Origin: Sipunculus nudus
Taxonomy: Eukaryota; Annelida; Sipuncula; Golfingiida; Sipunculidae
Length of the DNA: 64,000 bases
Assembly: GCA_026874595.1 (NCBI GenBank)
Contig: CM049316.1
Span: 64,399,176 to 64,463,175, forward strand
Direction of reading: 5' to 3'
Shown: piece after piece, positions 22,090-36,255 of the stretch
Numbering within the stretch: the stretch's first letter is position 1
Layout of the letters: every line of letters starts with the position of its first letter
Position numbers and translations under genes: made by a program
Notes under the pieces: generated by a model
Seen by the model: the letters and a program-made list of their open reading frames with translations, nothing else
Told to the model about the DNA's origin: nothing
Databases searched by the model: none

Positions 22090-22745
22090 GGAGTCAAGTC
22101 CACACTGTCCGAGTCCGAGTGCAAGGTCTGAGACCAAGACCAAGTCCAAGTCCGAGTCCTTGAGGTTCGAGTCAAAGTCCACCTTCTTCGAGTCCGAGTA
22201 ATTTGATGTTAATACAGATTTATATTCAGTTTTATATGATTTACTTTCATGAATCTAATCAGATACTCATAAATGCATGGTATATCTAACCACCTTCGTC
22301 GCAGGCCAGTCTAAGAACATACTATTTAAATATGCCTCTATTTTCTTTCTCTCTCTTTCTCACCCTCTCACGCATGCACGAGTCAGGAGCTGGCGGTAAA
22401 TATATAGCATACAAGATTAATTTATAATGCTTGAAGTGGTAACGTCAGTGTGCAGTTAAAAAAAAGTAAGTTCTAACTTTTAAACTGATAATTTTTCAAG
22501 TTTTATTTGGACGATGTCTGCATTAAAAAGCACTTTATCTATTTGATTGGTATATCCACAGCAAGTTTATACAATAATTATTTGTCTAAAATGTTTTAAT
22601 TTTTTTTTTCATTTATTGGTCTGAAACCACTAGAATTCTCAGAAATAGCATGTCGTTTGATCAAATATCTACCACTAGGGACACCTTTGTGCTTTATAAG
22701 TTAGACTCTGACTCTTCTCCTTTACTTTCCAGGTTGAGTCTTGAG
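22090..22745 (-). mobile_element. GACTCG-type element, copy 2, inverted
   Basis: Stacked GTCCGAGTCC and CAAGTCC motifs at 22095-22200 are the reverse of those in copy 1. They are followed by an AT-rich middle, then a CATGCACGAGTC segment near 22375 corresponding to the GCATGTGCAGAAC block of copy 1, and AGACTCTGACTC/TTGAGTCTTGAG motifs near 22702-22745. The boundaries are approximate. Confidence 0.45.
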
Positions 22746-22806
22746 ATCACCAGTTTTTGCAACTGGTATATCCTCTATTTAGTTCATTATAATATGTCCA
22801 AGTTTA

Positions 22807-23275
22807 CATACCGGTGATGTAGAACTCGAGTCCGGACTCGAGTCAACTGTTCTAGGAACTCGGATTTGGAGGTACTCGACTCGGACATGAAGTCGGACTT
22901 GTAGGTATGGAATTGAGAAATCAGACGGGTTCCATCTCGAGTCAAAGAGGAAAAAGCTCTGTCACATAATATAAAGGCTTATATACATGCGCGAACTACC
23001 ATCGGAATAAAAGGCAAATAAAATTTAAAAAAATATATTAATTAACATAACTTAACATTCAAGTAAAGAACATGTATAAACAAACTTAATAATACCCATT
23101 ATTATCTAAAATTTCTATTTAAAATTTCTCATCAAGAAGATGTGTATTGGACTCCAGGTGTCTCGGACTCAAAGAATATTGACTTGGACTCGAACCTCAA
23201 GGACTCGGACTTGGACTCGAGCGTCCATGGACTTGCACTCGGATTCGTATGTTGTGGACTCTACTTCATCAATGT
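22807..23275 (+). mobile_element. GACTCG-type element, copy 3
   Basis: It begins with GTGATGTAGAACTCGAGTCC and ends with GTGGACTCTACTTCATCA, roughly inverted relatives of each other. The left part shares the TTGTAGGT, TTCCATCTCGA and CACATA blocks and their order with copy 1. It carries stacked 6-base motifs at both ends and an AT-rich centre. It lacks the 33-bp array of copy 1. Confidence 0.55.
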
Positions 23276-25461
23276 TACAAACCATGTTGTGGTGGACTTG
23301 GACAAAACCTGACTGCGCAGGATTATCGTAGTCAGCCGACTTCGTCCATCGTCGTGGTACAAGTCAAGTGGCCGCATATGGCTTAAAGGAGTTCTCGTTC
23401 ATACGGTGGTGTTACAGAGTACTTCTTTCATTTAAAGAAAGTCGGTTATCTATTTTAAGTATAACATGTCACGTGTATAACTAGTACTTTATTAATAGAG
23501 TTGCTCTTTTGGGTAGTTCTGTGGGCTAATTAAAATCACATCGCTTAATCTAGGCCAGTTCTGTTAACTAAAGCCTGTTCCACCAGAAGGGCCCATTAAA
23601 AGTTGGCGATTATACTCTTAATTATTATCACTGAATTCGACTCTGATGAAGGAACAAAGGCCTACTATCTAAAGATTAATGAGATGTAAAAGGTCATAAC
23701 AAAAACCAACACTTATATTTTGCAACTTATATTTTGTTTCGTCTGAATCTTTTGGCTCATTGACATGGCCTCTGTCATTGGTTATATGGCAGCCTCACTT
23801 TGACAATAACATTCTTTTAAAGAATATTAATGACATTTAACAACCAATCGGCATCTTTTAAATGTAGCTGTTTGAACATGTGACTAGTGACCTTGGCTTG
23901 TATCAGTGGATTGAGATGTTGTAATAATAGACTGATTACTCATATATGATTTGAATGAATTACAAAAATATTTTACAAGGTATGGTTTTGGTTTCATTTT
24001 AGTTAATTAGGTCTATGTCTCATTCCTCCAACGCAACTTTCTTTTTGGTTCTGCTGTGTAAGTTTAAGAAAAGATTAACAAATTTCAATGGGCGCCCCAC
24101 TATGAAACAGACTTAAACTGACATTTCATCGCATATATTAGCCCATTTATCTCACTGTGATCACATTATTTGCTCAGACCAGATGAGGTTGCACAGTTGA
24201 GCTTAATGACATCATGACGACGACCGACTCGGCTTGACTCTTAGCTGCTTCGATATGGCGACGAAGGGCCCAAACACATATACACCACTCCCATACATGC
24301 ATGTACACCTGATTTTCAACACTGAGATAGAAATGAGAGGCTTTGTGATTACGCATTTTATTTTATTATGTATATAAAGACAAAAAGGAGGTATAATTCT
24401 AGTGACATTGCTTTCTATTTGCACAAAACTCTTCCTTTATTTAAGGATACAGTTTCAAAGATCCATCGATTGTTTTGTAATATTAGAAGTTCGGGTGCAT
24501 TTGCTGTATGTGCAAAACAAAATAAGCGCCAGAAAGATTTGCACAATTAAATTAAATATTGGTTATACAGGGTGACAGCACCAATTCTAATGATCTGTTC
24601 CTTGTCAAGGTATAAGGTATATTACTTTTTTACGATTTTTATTGCTTTAATACATTATTATTTTCAAATAATTAAAATGTATAGCTCATCGCAACTCCAA
24701 CGTCGTGGTAAGACGGTCTCCTATTATAAATTATGTTTCAATTACGTACTATAGTATAGCGCCACTTATGCCCTTAACTTGTACTCGACACAGGCAATAG
24801 CTTGTTACCACAGAGATGGACTTAACCTTTGGTTCACATGCATTCTTTTATGTTAATTTGTTAGTCGTAGCCTAATGTTAAGATTATAAGCTGTTTACCA
24901 CAATGTTGATGTAATAGGATGGACTGCCGTTCCAGGGTATTTCACAGCATGACTTGTGTCAAGACTCAAGTTGTTTATCAGTCGAAATTAAATAACTTCT
25001 GAGTCGTGTCTTCACGGCTTATCACGTATATGACTGTATTTCTATTTCATTAGATAACATGACTCTAAAATGAGATATCCTACATCTGGGAGCATTTGTA
25101 TAATGGCATTTATAATTAGCACGACAATAGTTATCTACATATTAGATATTAAGCTGTATAGTTTTATATACAAAGGTAAAATTGGTAATCATTAAATTTT
25201 CACAACCTGTGCAATCAAGACACTTTTTGAATCAAAGTATACCATATACGCATATATAAAACCCCTCGTATTCCATTAAAGTTAATGTTGTGGGTATAAT
25301 TTGTTAGATATGTTACAGAAGTTCAGGAAGCTGGGAATACTTTATATAATCTTCTATTCGTCGTATTTAGGAATATTTTAATTCTTTTTCACAGGGGTAT
25401 GGTTGGGAAAAATCTGGATCTAAAATAGAACAGCTCAGAGGTCTCCCCCGTTATATTATCA
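23276..25461. other. Unassigned intergenic DNA with one dispersed repeat
   Basis: A roughly 240-base block at about 24785-25030 resembles 38285-38525 in the same orientation (shared TTACCA-AGAGA, TTCACATG-ATTCTTT, GGCTGTTTACCA and CTCGTG-type segments), so it belongs to an interspersed family. The remainder shows no genes, arrays or paired ends. Confidence 0.5.
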
Positions 25462-26098
25462 GGGCCCAGTTTCATTAAACCGACTTAAGTCACTTTTGTT
25501 GAGCTTTAAGTCAGTTTCATTAAAAAAAAATTTAGTGACTCAAGTCAAATGGCGGGCTGAAATAGTAAGCCTGCACCGAGGAGGCTTAACTCTGTTTTTA
25601 CGGGTTTATAACACATTATATCACTTGCATTCGTTGTATGTGACCATACGGCCACCTGTCGAGCGTGGTACGGTACGTCACAGGCGATATTGACGTCACC
25701 CCACGTGCTGTTTCCCTGAAAGGTGTCCGTAAACCAACGAATACATATCATGGGGGTTGATGTTTGTTTTGTAAGTCAAGCACAGCAATACCACGATGTC
25801 CAGACACGTTTTTATTTTAACTATTTAACATTTATAAAGTTCCAAGGAATAACACAGGATTAATAAAAATTCCACGTCACTATCTTCCGCGCAGTGTTTG
25901 CGTCCCCATACCGGACGTTTTTAATATATCATTTCATTAATAGATGGCGTTGAAAAGGGGATTTCCAAGGTCCAGACCGGCTTGGCTAAATCGCGTTTAG
26001 TGAAACGGACTTATCTCGCATGCTTACGTTAGCCGACTTGGGAGGCGTTTCGGTAAAATTTGACTTAAACCATATGCACTCTTAGTGAAACTGGGCCC
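25462..26098. mobile_element. 637-bp non-autonomous element with GGGCCCAGTTTCA terminal inverted repeats
   Basis: The left end GGGCCCAGTTTCATTAA recurs inverted at the right end (GGGCCCAGTTTCACTAA read on the minus strand), with subterminal relatives around GACTTAAGTC and GACTTAAACC. The interior has no conserved protein-coding frame. No confident target-site duplication can be picked out. Confidence 0.7.
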
Positions 26099-26434
26099 AG
26101 TACTTCGGTAAACGTTGGGGATATAAATGCGTGAAACTCCTGCACAACCGTGACCAATGGATTTTGTGGAAACCTCCGTCTAATTTTTTTTATAGTCAAA
26201 CGATTCAGTCAATCGAACGCCCAAGGTGTCCTTGCGGACTTACCATCCACCAGATGTCAGTTGGTACAGTATTGAAAAATTATTATTTTAATGAATACTA
26301 TCTATTACATTCGTGGTTACATATGCATCTGCAAAATAGTAAGACCATACGACAAGTACTAGAGTAAAATAGTGTGAATTCTAAGAATAAAAAAGTTTCG
26401 TTTCGGATATGACGTCAGACTCCCGGAAGTGACG
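26099..26434. other. Region downstream of the EF-hand gene
   Basis: Presumably includes the 3' UTR of the EF-hand gene on the minus strand. A 78-codon plus-strand frame (26131-26367) has no recognisable domain. Confidence 0.35.
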
Positions 26435-29400
26435 TCACTTGTGAAGCAGGAAGCGTACAAATTCGTCGTACTGTAGTTGGCCGTCGTGGTTTGTGTCGTA
26501 CATTTCCACCAGCGTCTCTATTTGGTTCTCAGGAATGTCTAACCGACTCAGCATTTCTTTAGCCTCTTCTACTGACACCGTGCCACTCCCGTCAGTGTCA
26601 AATTCCCGGAAAAGCTCTTGAATTTGTTTGGCTCTGTTGAAAAGAAAAGAATACCCGTTTGAAGTATACATGTTGCATTTATTGTTTTTATTATCTAGTA
26701 AAACTTAACGTTTGCAATCGCAAAGCGATCACTTGGAGTAAACTCCCTTGCCCGCAACTGAGCGATATTAGGGTATCGCCTATAGTGTGAACGACTTTGG
26801 AAAATAGGTCAAGGTCAAAAATAAATATTAGGTACCAATATGCGACCTATGACTTATATTGTGCCCAAAGGTCCTTTTTTTAAATCAGCCTTTTTGAGTT
26901 CTAGCGCAATCTAGACCAGGAAAAAAAAGTTTTAATCAATTGGTTTGCATTGTCAAACAATAAAACTATTGATCCAAACATTGATGTAGAAATAAGCTGA
27001 GAAGCCCCTATAAGCCTTACTAACACACACATGTCTAAAGTTCAAAATTCCATCACATAATGAAATCTTATCATCAGTGCAGTCATCCATCGTAGACACT
27101 GACAAAAAAAAACAGGTTGACACAGGTTGGTGAAACAGAGTATAAAAGGATAAATTTGCATCTCTTACTTTGATTTGACTTTTGTGTAGAACTTGACAAA
27201 CTCCTCATAGGAGAGCTGGCCGTCGCCATTCTTATCGTAACGTTTTATGAGCTCTTGTGACTGTTTCGGCGTGAAACCCAGCTCAGATTTCAGAATTTCA
27301 TGCGCTTCCTCCGCCGTCACAGAGCCGTTTCCGTCCTTGTCGAAATCCGTGAACTTCCGGCGCACTTCCGCTTTCCTACACAATGAAAAATAACACAGTA
27401 AATAAAACTATAAAAGCCTTCACAGAGCGCAGACCTTCGCCAAAGCAGGACAATCACTGAACGTTATAGCATACTGATACTGAGCGCTATCTAGTGGCAA
27501 CAAACAAAGCAGCTCATTGCCCCCATGTGGCATTGTCAGAAATGCAGCATTTTTCGTTAAAAAATTTAAAAAATCCAGGATCTAAATGGTGATCCATATC
27601 AGCCCCAAAATTTAAAAAATTGTTCTTTGTATCATTGCCGAGCCGTCATCAAAGTCAGTTTATAAACAGACAATCAAAGGAACGCCAGCAAAGAAATGAC
27701 CCCGCCCCTTAGTGGAGGTAACAACGGGATACTGCAAATGCAATTATGGTAAGACCAGTTCGGCATGTTAGCGACATCTAGTGTTCAACCTGTGAAACAC
27801 ATCACCTGTGCGACAGATGTTTATAAATTGAGTTTCTTCATACAACAGGATGGATTGAAGGCGTTTTACCATGCTATAATATACTGCAGTATCAAAAAGT
27901 GTAATGTAATGAGGAATATTTAATACTTCGAAATCTACCTACACCGCTAGTACGTATGTAGAAGCCCCGATGCATTGTGGGCCTTGATTTTGAAGTCCAC
28001 AAACGCTAACCAGGAAGGCGTACTCTTAAAAGTGTGGCGTATTGCCCTAAATAAAGATAATCGTATTTCAAAGTACCCCATTTAGGCTACAGCCAATTTA
28101 TTCGAAGAGGAGTTTGACAAACAGTCAGGAGAATGAAGACAATGGTATGAAAAGAACAATTAAAACTAGAAATTTGCATTCTCAGGAATGCAGGCCTCAA
28201 CCACGCTGACGGTCTTAAATGTTCAACAAAATATGTTTGCATACTCCTTTTCGGCCCATATTCCCAGGTTCACTAGTTCAAAGTGACTGTACATTTATGA
28301 ATATTCATGTCCTTCTTGGAACCGGATCATAAGACGGATCCACACCAAAATCGTATGATTCCTTCATTGGTTCATTTCTAAAATACCCTAACATTTCGTT
28401 TGATTCCGTTCAAGATTGCAGGAGTTATTTTGTGAACAAACACACAAACACACGCATCTAAACAGACCAAACCACACACACAAACACAAATACGCACCTT
28501 GAGCGCACTGAGGCAATTATGGAATTTAAACGTGCAGACATGAATGCTACCTGCCACTGAGCTGAAATATCATCCCTCTTACGAAATGTAACAGTTTCTG
28601 AGGAACTCTATCACATTATTGTTAATAACCAATATTGTTAAGAATAAGAATCTGAGTGTATTTTATCAAAAATTTACATTGAATTAATTGACAGAATGAC
28701 ATGTCCCCCCTTGTGGCAAAGTCCTCCCATCCCCACTGTCTTCACGGAATTGCGCCCATAACGGGAGTAAGAAGAGGCACAAAAAGACATAAAAATTTTA
28801 CATGTATATACGCTTTATTTCATGTTTACATACACGACCAAAATTTAGCACAAGACCACCAGAATTTCCTGGCATGCAGTCTGATCAAGGTTGCCCTCTT
28901 ACGGGTATCACGCTAATTTTGAATGAAAAATTCATGGGTTTGGTCCTGTAAATATTCTGCTCTGCCTGTCCACACCAGCAGATGAAACTTAGTATAGAAA
29001 TGTATATATAAAAAAAATTCTCAGATACATAGCTGACAGGGATCAAATGTGTGCGTGTACATTGTAATGTTGTATATAAATTTATTAATATCAACCAATA
29101 TGCCTTTGACAGGGAATCCACATTTGTGAATATTCCTTGATGGCGTTCCTGAGTCCGGTTCATGTACCGGATCCACACCAAAGTTTATTCAATTCTTCAA
29201 TGGTCCATTTAAAAAAATACCTTCAGATTTGCATGAGATAACGTTTATAACTGGCCGAGTTATGTTGTGTACAGACACACACAAACACACGCACGGACAG
29301 GGATTAACGGATACACTCCCGGCGGAGGCCAAAAAAGAGGACATTACGGATTAAGGATCTAATCTAAGCCTATTCTTCTGGGTCTGTATATATTTCTCCA

Positions 29401-32400
29401 TGGCAACACAAGTGCCCCGCCGCTGCTACTGCTTGGACGTTTTCTCCAAGACAAGAAAATGCGATTCCCCGTTAATTGATCTAAAGTCTAAGACCTTTCC
29501 ATGCAGGTACTCAGCCCATGCCATTAGGATTTTTACCGTGCGCATTGAATTAAGAAAGGTGGTAATGTGAAGCATATATGTATCACTTGGGCGTACATAT
29601 ATTTCCAATATATCATTTACACGGTTGTGGTCTATAACTAAGATTCTTCAAATAATACCGAAAACAGACCCCGGGTGGCAAGTGAGGTTGGGGGTGGGGA
29701 TGGTGGTTCCTGCACGTTTTTTTATCAGATGCGCAGGCCGTTGGCCTAAAATTTGGGCAGTGGGTTCCATCTCGGCAAAATAAAAAAATGTTATCTACCC
29801 AGTGAACTTTCAAGGGCAATTTTATGAACAATCATCAACCCTACTCAGTATTTGTTTTTACAATGTTTAACTCCCGGCCATTTTCGATCACAAGCAATGA
29901 CTCTAGGTTTTACATATATTGGGGAAATATAGACATATTTTATATAATGAATATTATTGCTTTTAGAAGTTAGAAAAAAAACTATCCAAATTTGTATTAT
30001 ATAAAGTGTAGTTTATATATAAGCAAATCAACGTATCCTAACATATATGTCAGCAAAACCACGAGCAGCGGTTTTCACTGGGTGATTTTACAGTCATAAG
30101 CAAGGCAATATAATTGAAATTAGATCCCTGCTTATGTCGCGTCCAGCTAAATCTGTGAACCTTTGATGAAGTGCTTATGCTCATTTAGCGACCTCTGGGA
30201 CTGGACGTCCCCGTATACCCCAATACAGAGCGTGCCCGCGGGTCAACCAGCGCATACTTCTAAAACAGACTCCGGTTTTCGTAATGATCTCAGTGCAAAG
30301 TAGACAATTCTTGCGGGGAAAATAAATCATATGTTAATCGTATTTTCCATGAAGCTATCTTTTTTTGTTGGAGGTAAACGCCACCACTTTTTAATGCTTA
30401 CTTGTCTTATTCTTACGCTACGTATTTACATCTGCAGAGTTCCATTTCGGTTTGGGCTACGTGACAGGGCGGTAGCACTCACTTCCTGTCATATCCTGTT
30501 TTATTTCATATCCTGGTGTCACCCAGACTCGGTGTCTACCGCACCTGCAATTCCTTGTTGTTATCTCCCCTTTATCTGGGACATAAAACCGAGGAACCTC
30601 CCAAAGACGCACTTGTGAGTGGTACACGGCTGTCGGATACAGCCGTACCATTAAGCTTGCAGAGCCCTCAGCCTGGGTTGGGTCCGATCGTAAAAATCTC
30701 ATGACCTCCCGGCTTTGAGTCCTGCGCTCTACCCCTACAACATGAGCCACAGAACCCATATAAACTATCGTTATTTCACGTTCATTTTACAATAACCTCT
30801 ACGTCTATGCTTTTCTTTCAACTGAGTTGTCCCAAGACATTAATTATATGTTTTTTTTTAATATTGGTGGAGGTAACACCGTACATTTTTTATATATTTC
30901 CTTAACTAATAACTATGAACATTTGAAGAATTCCATTCAGGTTTCTGACTAGGTGACAGGGGTTCACACGCTACAACCAGGCTGTACCGCTCTTACAAGT
31001 CCTAGGTATATGTGTCATACCTTCCGCAGGTTCATAACACCAAGGAAACCCCAGAAGGCGCACCAGTTTGTGAGTGAAACAGGACTGTTAGCCACAGTCT
31101 CCCCATTAAGCTTGCGGGGGCTCAACCTTTGGCGGAGGCTGACCGTAAAAGATCTCACGGCTGAGATACGAACTCAAGCTCTGAACCCTGTGCGCTACCT
31201 CCAGACCACCGAAGACGGTTTAACATAATGAACAATAATGCAGCATAGTAAAAAATGTGGACTTACACGTCACATTCCATTCAATATACACTGTGTAGAA
31301 ATGTACCTTCATTACATGACAGGGAAAATTATCATATATAATTAGCATATTAAGCGCCGTATCTACAGCCCATTAAAAATCCCTATATATAGTTCCTCTT
31401 GCGGGCATACATTATGTAAGCAGCTCATAAAAACATATAATGCAGGGTTTTGAAAAGATAATCACAAAAAAGACACGAACAATATTTGAATAGGACAATA
31501 AGGTTGCTGCAAATTGAAAACAAGTGACCCATGGGTCAAGACGCTCAGCTGACTGGGAAGAGATTTGTAAAAGGAAATTTTATCATCTGAATGGTAGTAT
31601 ATAACCATTGAACTGAAGCATCAAACAGATTAACCAACAGGCTGAGATTGTGTCTGTATTAATATATCTCAAAAATGGAGAAAAAATGAGTAAACTTTAA
31701 AAAAAATACAGGTGGCTGCAGAAACTAATAAAAACACTTAATGGTCAAAGAAGCATGGTGGTCTCTGGATTAGTTGTTCAGATACTTCAGCTTTTGTATC
31801 AAATTTTCCATTATTCTGAGCTGTATCAAATTTTTCATTATTCTGGGGGGGGGGGGTATTTTGGAACCATACAGCTTAATGGATATGGGTAACAGAGACC
31901 TAATTTCAGGTTTCCATGGAGATTTTTCATGGGTCTCCCCGAGTGTAAAGAATGAAAATTCTAGGTCCAGTTGTTATGATTTGTGCAAGGTTAACAGATG
32001 TTCATATCTTTAAAGGTCTCAAAAATAGAGAAAAAACTTCGAAAAAAAGCCCGAACAAATATATGTGGTGCCACCAGGCCGCAGAAATTGATGAAACACT
32101 CCATGATCAATATCCATACAAACAACTATGGTGATCTCTGCATTAGTTGTTAAGATACTTCAGCTATTGTATCAAATTTTCCATTATTCTGAGCTGTACT
32201 TTGGAGTACTATAGCTCAAAGGATATGGGTAACAGAGACCTAATTTCAGGTTTCCATGGAGACTTTTCATGGGTCACCCTGTGTGTCAAGGATGAAGATT
32301 CTAGGTCCAATTTGAACCCTGTTGACAGATAACTACATCCATAAAGGTCTCAAAAATAGAGATAAAAATTGTAAAAATTTGAAAAATACAGGTGGCGCCA

Positions 32401-35400
32401 CCAGTCTGCAGAAACTGATGAAACATCTCATGATCAATATGTATGCCAAAAATTATGACCATCAGTGATGTAGTTAATCAGATATTGAAGTTTTTTAAAT
32501 GAAATTTTTGACTATTCTGGGGGGTACTTTGGGGCCCCATAGCTCAAAGAATATGGGTAACAGAGACCTTATTTCTGGTTTCCATGGAGACTTTTCATAG
32601 GTCTCTCAGAATGTTAAGAATGAAGATTCTAGGTCCAGTCTTTACGATTTGTGCCCTGTTAACAAATGTCCACATTTTTAAAGGTCTCAAAAATAGAGAA
32701 AAAAATTCGTAAAAAATAAAAAAATAAAGGTGCCGCCACTAGTCTGCAGGAACTGATGGAACATCTCATGATCAATATGTATGCCAAAAATCATGACCAT
32801 CAGTGATGTAGTTAATGAGATATTGAAATTTTTGTATGAAATTTTTGACTATTCTTGGGGGGTACTTTGGGGCCCCATAGCACGAAGGATATGAGTAACA
32901 GAGACCTAATTCCAGGTTTCCATGGAGATTTTTCATGAACCTTTCTGGATGTAAAGTAAGAAGATTCCAGGTCCAGTAGTTACGATTTGTGCCTTGTTAA
33001 CGGACAGACGGCCGGATGGCCGGACGACCGGACGGACGACGGACAAAGAGTGATCGCTATAGCTCAGATTACTTACAGTCAGCTGAGCTAATGATAAAAA
33101 AAAAATGATTTGAAATTTCAGTCGCACCATGCCAAAACATGCTTGGGATGAAGGGACCAATCTGGATCGCATTAATTCAATTAAAAAAGGATGGTTTCAT
33201 TTTGCGTATACAGTAGCAGCTCCGTTCTTGCTCAATTATTCAGGAACAGACGGATACAACAGAGCTGTGGCCATTCATTTTTAAAATGTCAACCACCAAA
33301 AAAAACCTGCATTTACGCCTAGCAACCTGGGTTTTCAAGTAAAAGCGATACAATTTCGGAATCAGGCACGATATACACCTTTTCTAAAAGGTACCTCTAG
33401 GCTATAGCGAACTTAACGGTGCTTTACATGGAGGGTCGAAATAACGCCTTTTGGCTTGTCTCATACAGGCAAACACGTGACATTAATTTTTCATTTGCTA
33501 CCAATGCTTTGGAAAAGTTAACAACTGTATGTTTTCTACATTAGTAGCTGGATAAGTAGTACCAAACATGATACAAAACGAAAAAAATTAGAAGTGGTGT
33601 TCCATAAAACTTATAAAAATGGTCTACAAATTCTTATACTTGCTGGCATTTAGACCCTTATATCCTTTATTGTTCCGTGTGTTTTTTTTTTTCATTGCAA
33701 AATTGAGTGTCTGATATAATAGTGTTACTGTTGAAAACATTCAGTTTTTTTTTCGCATGCAAGTGAGCACGTAAGTTTGCAGAATCAGATTTACACTGAG
33801 CGAAGTGTGACTGGAAGTTTGATATGGTGGTAGGAAAGGCAAAAGTGTATTAATGTTTTCTTTGGAAAGGTGAAAATTTCAAAGTATTACGACCCCTGAC
33901 CTGGATTCATGGACTGTAAAGTAATTAGCTCCAACACAAGCAGGACTATCAACATTGGCCACTGAACCTTTACTACGAACCAATTTTAATTGTTAAGCTA
34001 ATATTTTCCTTCAGTTAGCAGAAACAATAGAATAATGTATTAGCAATATTCTTATAATTTATAGTTATAAACTATACTATATGTATATATGCATTATTTG
34101 TGAGGATATAAATAGTGGGTTATACGAGAGTATTTATTGTAGTCTCTTTATGTATAAATGATAGAACCCGGGGAAAATGGTAGAACAAGTAACACTGGCG
34201 TTAAACAATATAAAATACAAAAACTAGGTATTAGCATTCAAAGGAATGCAAGCCTCCGCCATGTTGGGGTCCTATCAGGGATGCTCCAAAAACCATATTT
34301 TCATTTACTCGATTCTTCATCGGCCCATTCCCGAAATGCCCTAAATATTTCATGAGATTCTTTTATGATTACGTGAGTTATGATGTAAACATACACACAC
34401 ACACACAAAAGGGGATGAATGCATACCCTCATGGTGGACGCAAAGAGGGAGTATTTTTTTTTAGCTTTTCCTGATTAAACGCCATGCAAATCACATCCTC
34501 CTTCGGGCGCAGCAACACTGTGAACTGTCATATGAGTGAAGGCACAACGCCGCTGGGACGCAAATCATCAGAGAGCAAATGTGCTTTGATTTGACCAATT
34601 TTCCCTGATCTTGTGTCAAGTTTGAAGAAGTATGTGAATTTCTTTTTCCATCAAATATGACGACTAGGAATTCAAGGTCATTTGTCTTTCTTTTAAGGCT
34701 CATTTCGCCTTCTCTGTGTCAAAATATGCTTGACTACATGTCCTTCATATTGCTGTTTGACGTCATCACCCATACTTTAAGTCAAATAATACGAACTCCA
34801 CTGTTCACAAAAATGACTACAAAGCAATCAGCGTCATTTTTCAATGGCACGTGTTACAAGTAAACGGTAGCTCACGGTTTAAAAAAAAGGTGATGATCGC
34901 CAGCAAAATTGACGGGCCGGTTTGTCCCAAGTGGACAATATGATTGATTTCAACGCTGCCGGGGCGACAGAAAAAAAAACTAAAGTTTTTGACGGCCTCT
35001 ACCGTGTTTTATCGAGACCAGCTGAAAGATTACGCCGTCGATGCATTAATCCAGCCGCTGCGGAATTATACAACAGACATACAATAGAGCTTCAGTTCTT
35101 GGCCGAGTCCGATAACATTCATAGCGTTGTCCATGGTGTATATTACCGTCTCGTGGGTAATGAGGGATTGGTGTGGTTTTCACGCGTTTCATGAACTGTA
35201 AATGCGGCTCCGGGTATGATTATATATAAGCCGCCCTTTTTTTCGTCGTTTTTATCCCACATGACCTTCTCTGGTTCAATCTCCTCCGTGACGACCGCGG
35301 ATCAATCCCATGATTCTTTGAAGAACAGAAATAACACGGTTAATAATAATATCTTTCCAGCCTGCTGTCCACCGTCCATTCAGTCTCCAACGTAAGCATA

Positions 35401-35699
35401 AAAATAGACCTGCATCCAGAAAAAGAGAGCCCATAGCTTGGGGATTAAAGCTGTAAAAGCACTATAATAAAAGTAGCTGTATCTTTTCTTCATGTATATA
35501 GACAGAGGAAATGTACATTCTTGCCATGAGGCAAATATTTCATCATTCCCTTCGCTCGGGCGAACGACTGTATAATTACTCCCGTGCTGCATCTACCCAG
35601 GGGCTTTTGTAAATATTGCGCTATACACTTTCGATTTTTAACCTCCAATATTGTTGCCCTCCCTCCAAAAGAATCCATATTCTTTTTTTTTCAATTAAG

Positions 35700-35765
<66 letters not shown>

Positions 35766-36203
35766 TAAAAACGCCTAACGGCGACCACCTCGGTTTAGCA
35801 ACACCCCCGAAATAACGACCACTGTATCGATGTCCCATTGGTGGTCGTAATTACGAGGTTTCACTGTATGTACTTCTGTTTTCTTGTAAAAGCAGGTGGC
35901 GTTAAATATATGTGTCACTCTTAGTCTTGACTAATTGGTCTTCAGATTAATTCAGGAGCAACTGGAATGAACAAGGGATATCCAAGGGGGGCCGCCGGGG
36001 GCCATTGCTCCCCCCCCCCGCATCAAGTACTCCCGGTCAACCCAGAATTTCACTTAAATTTTCTGATTTTTAATATTCTAAACACAATAATGAAATTTCT
36101 GTCACTGTTATCCGCAGATTCAGAACTTATTACAATATTAATCATTGCACATATAGTAATTAATGTATTGTTTATTAATTATTCTACACTGATCCTGCAA
36201 ATA

Positions 36204-36255
<52 letters not shown>

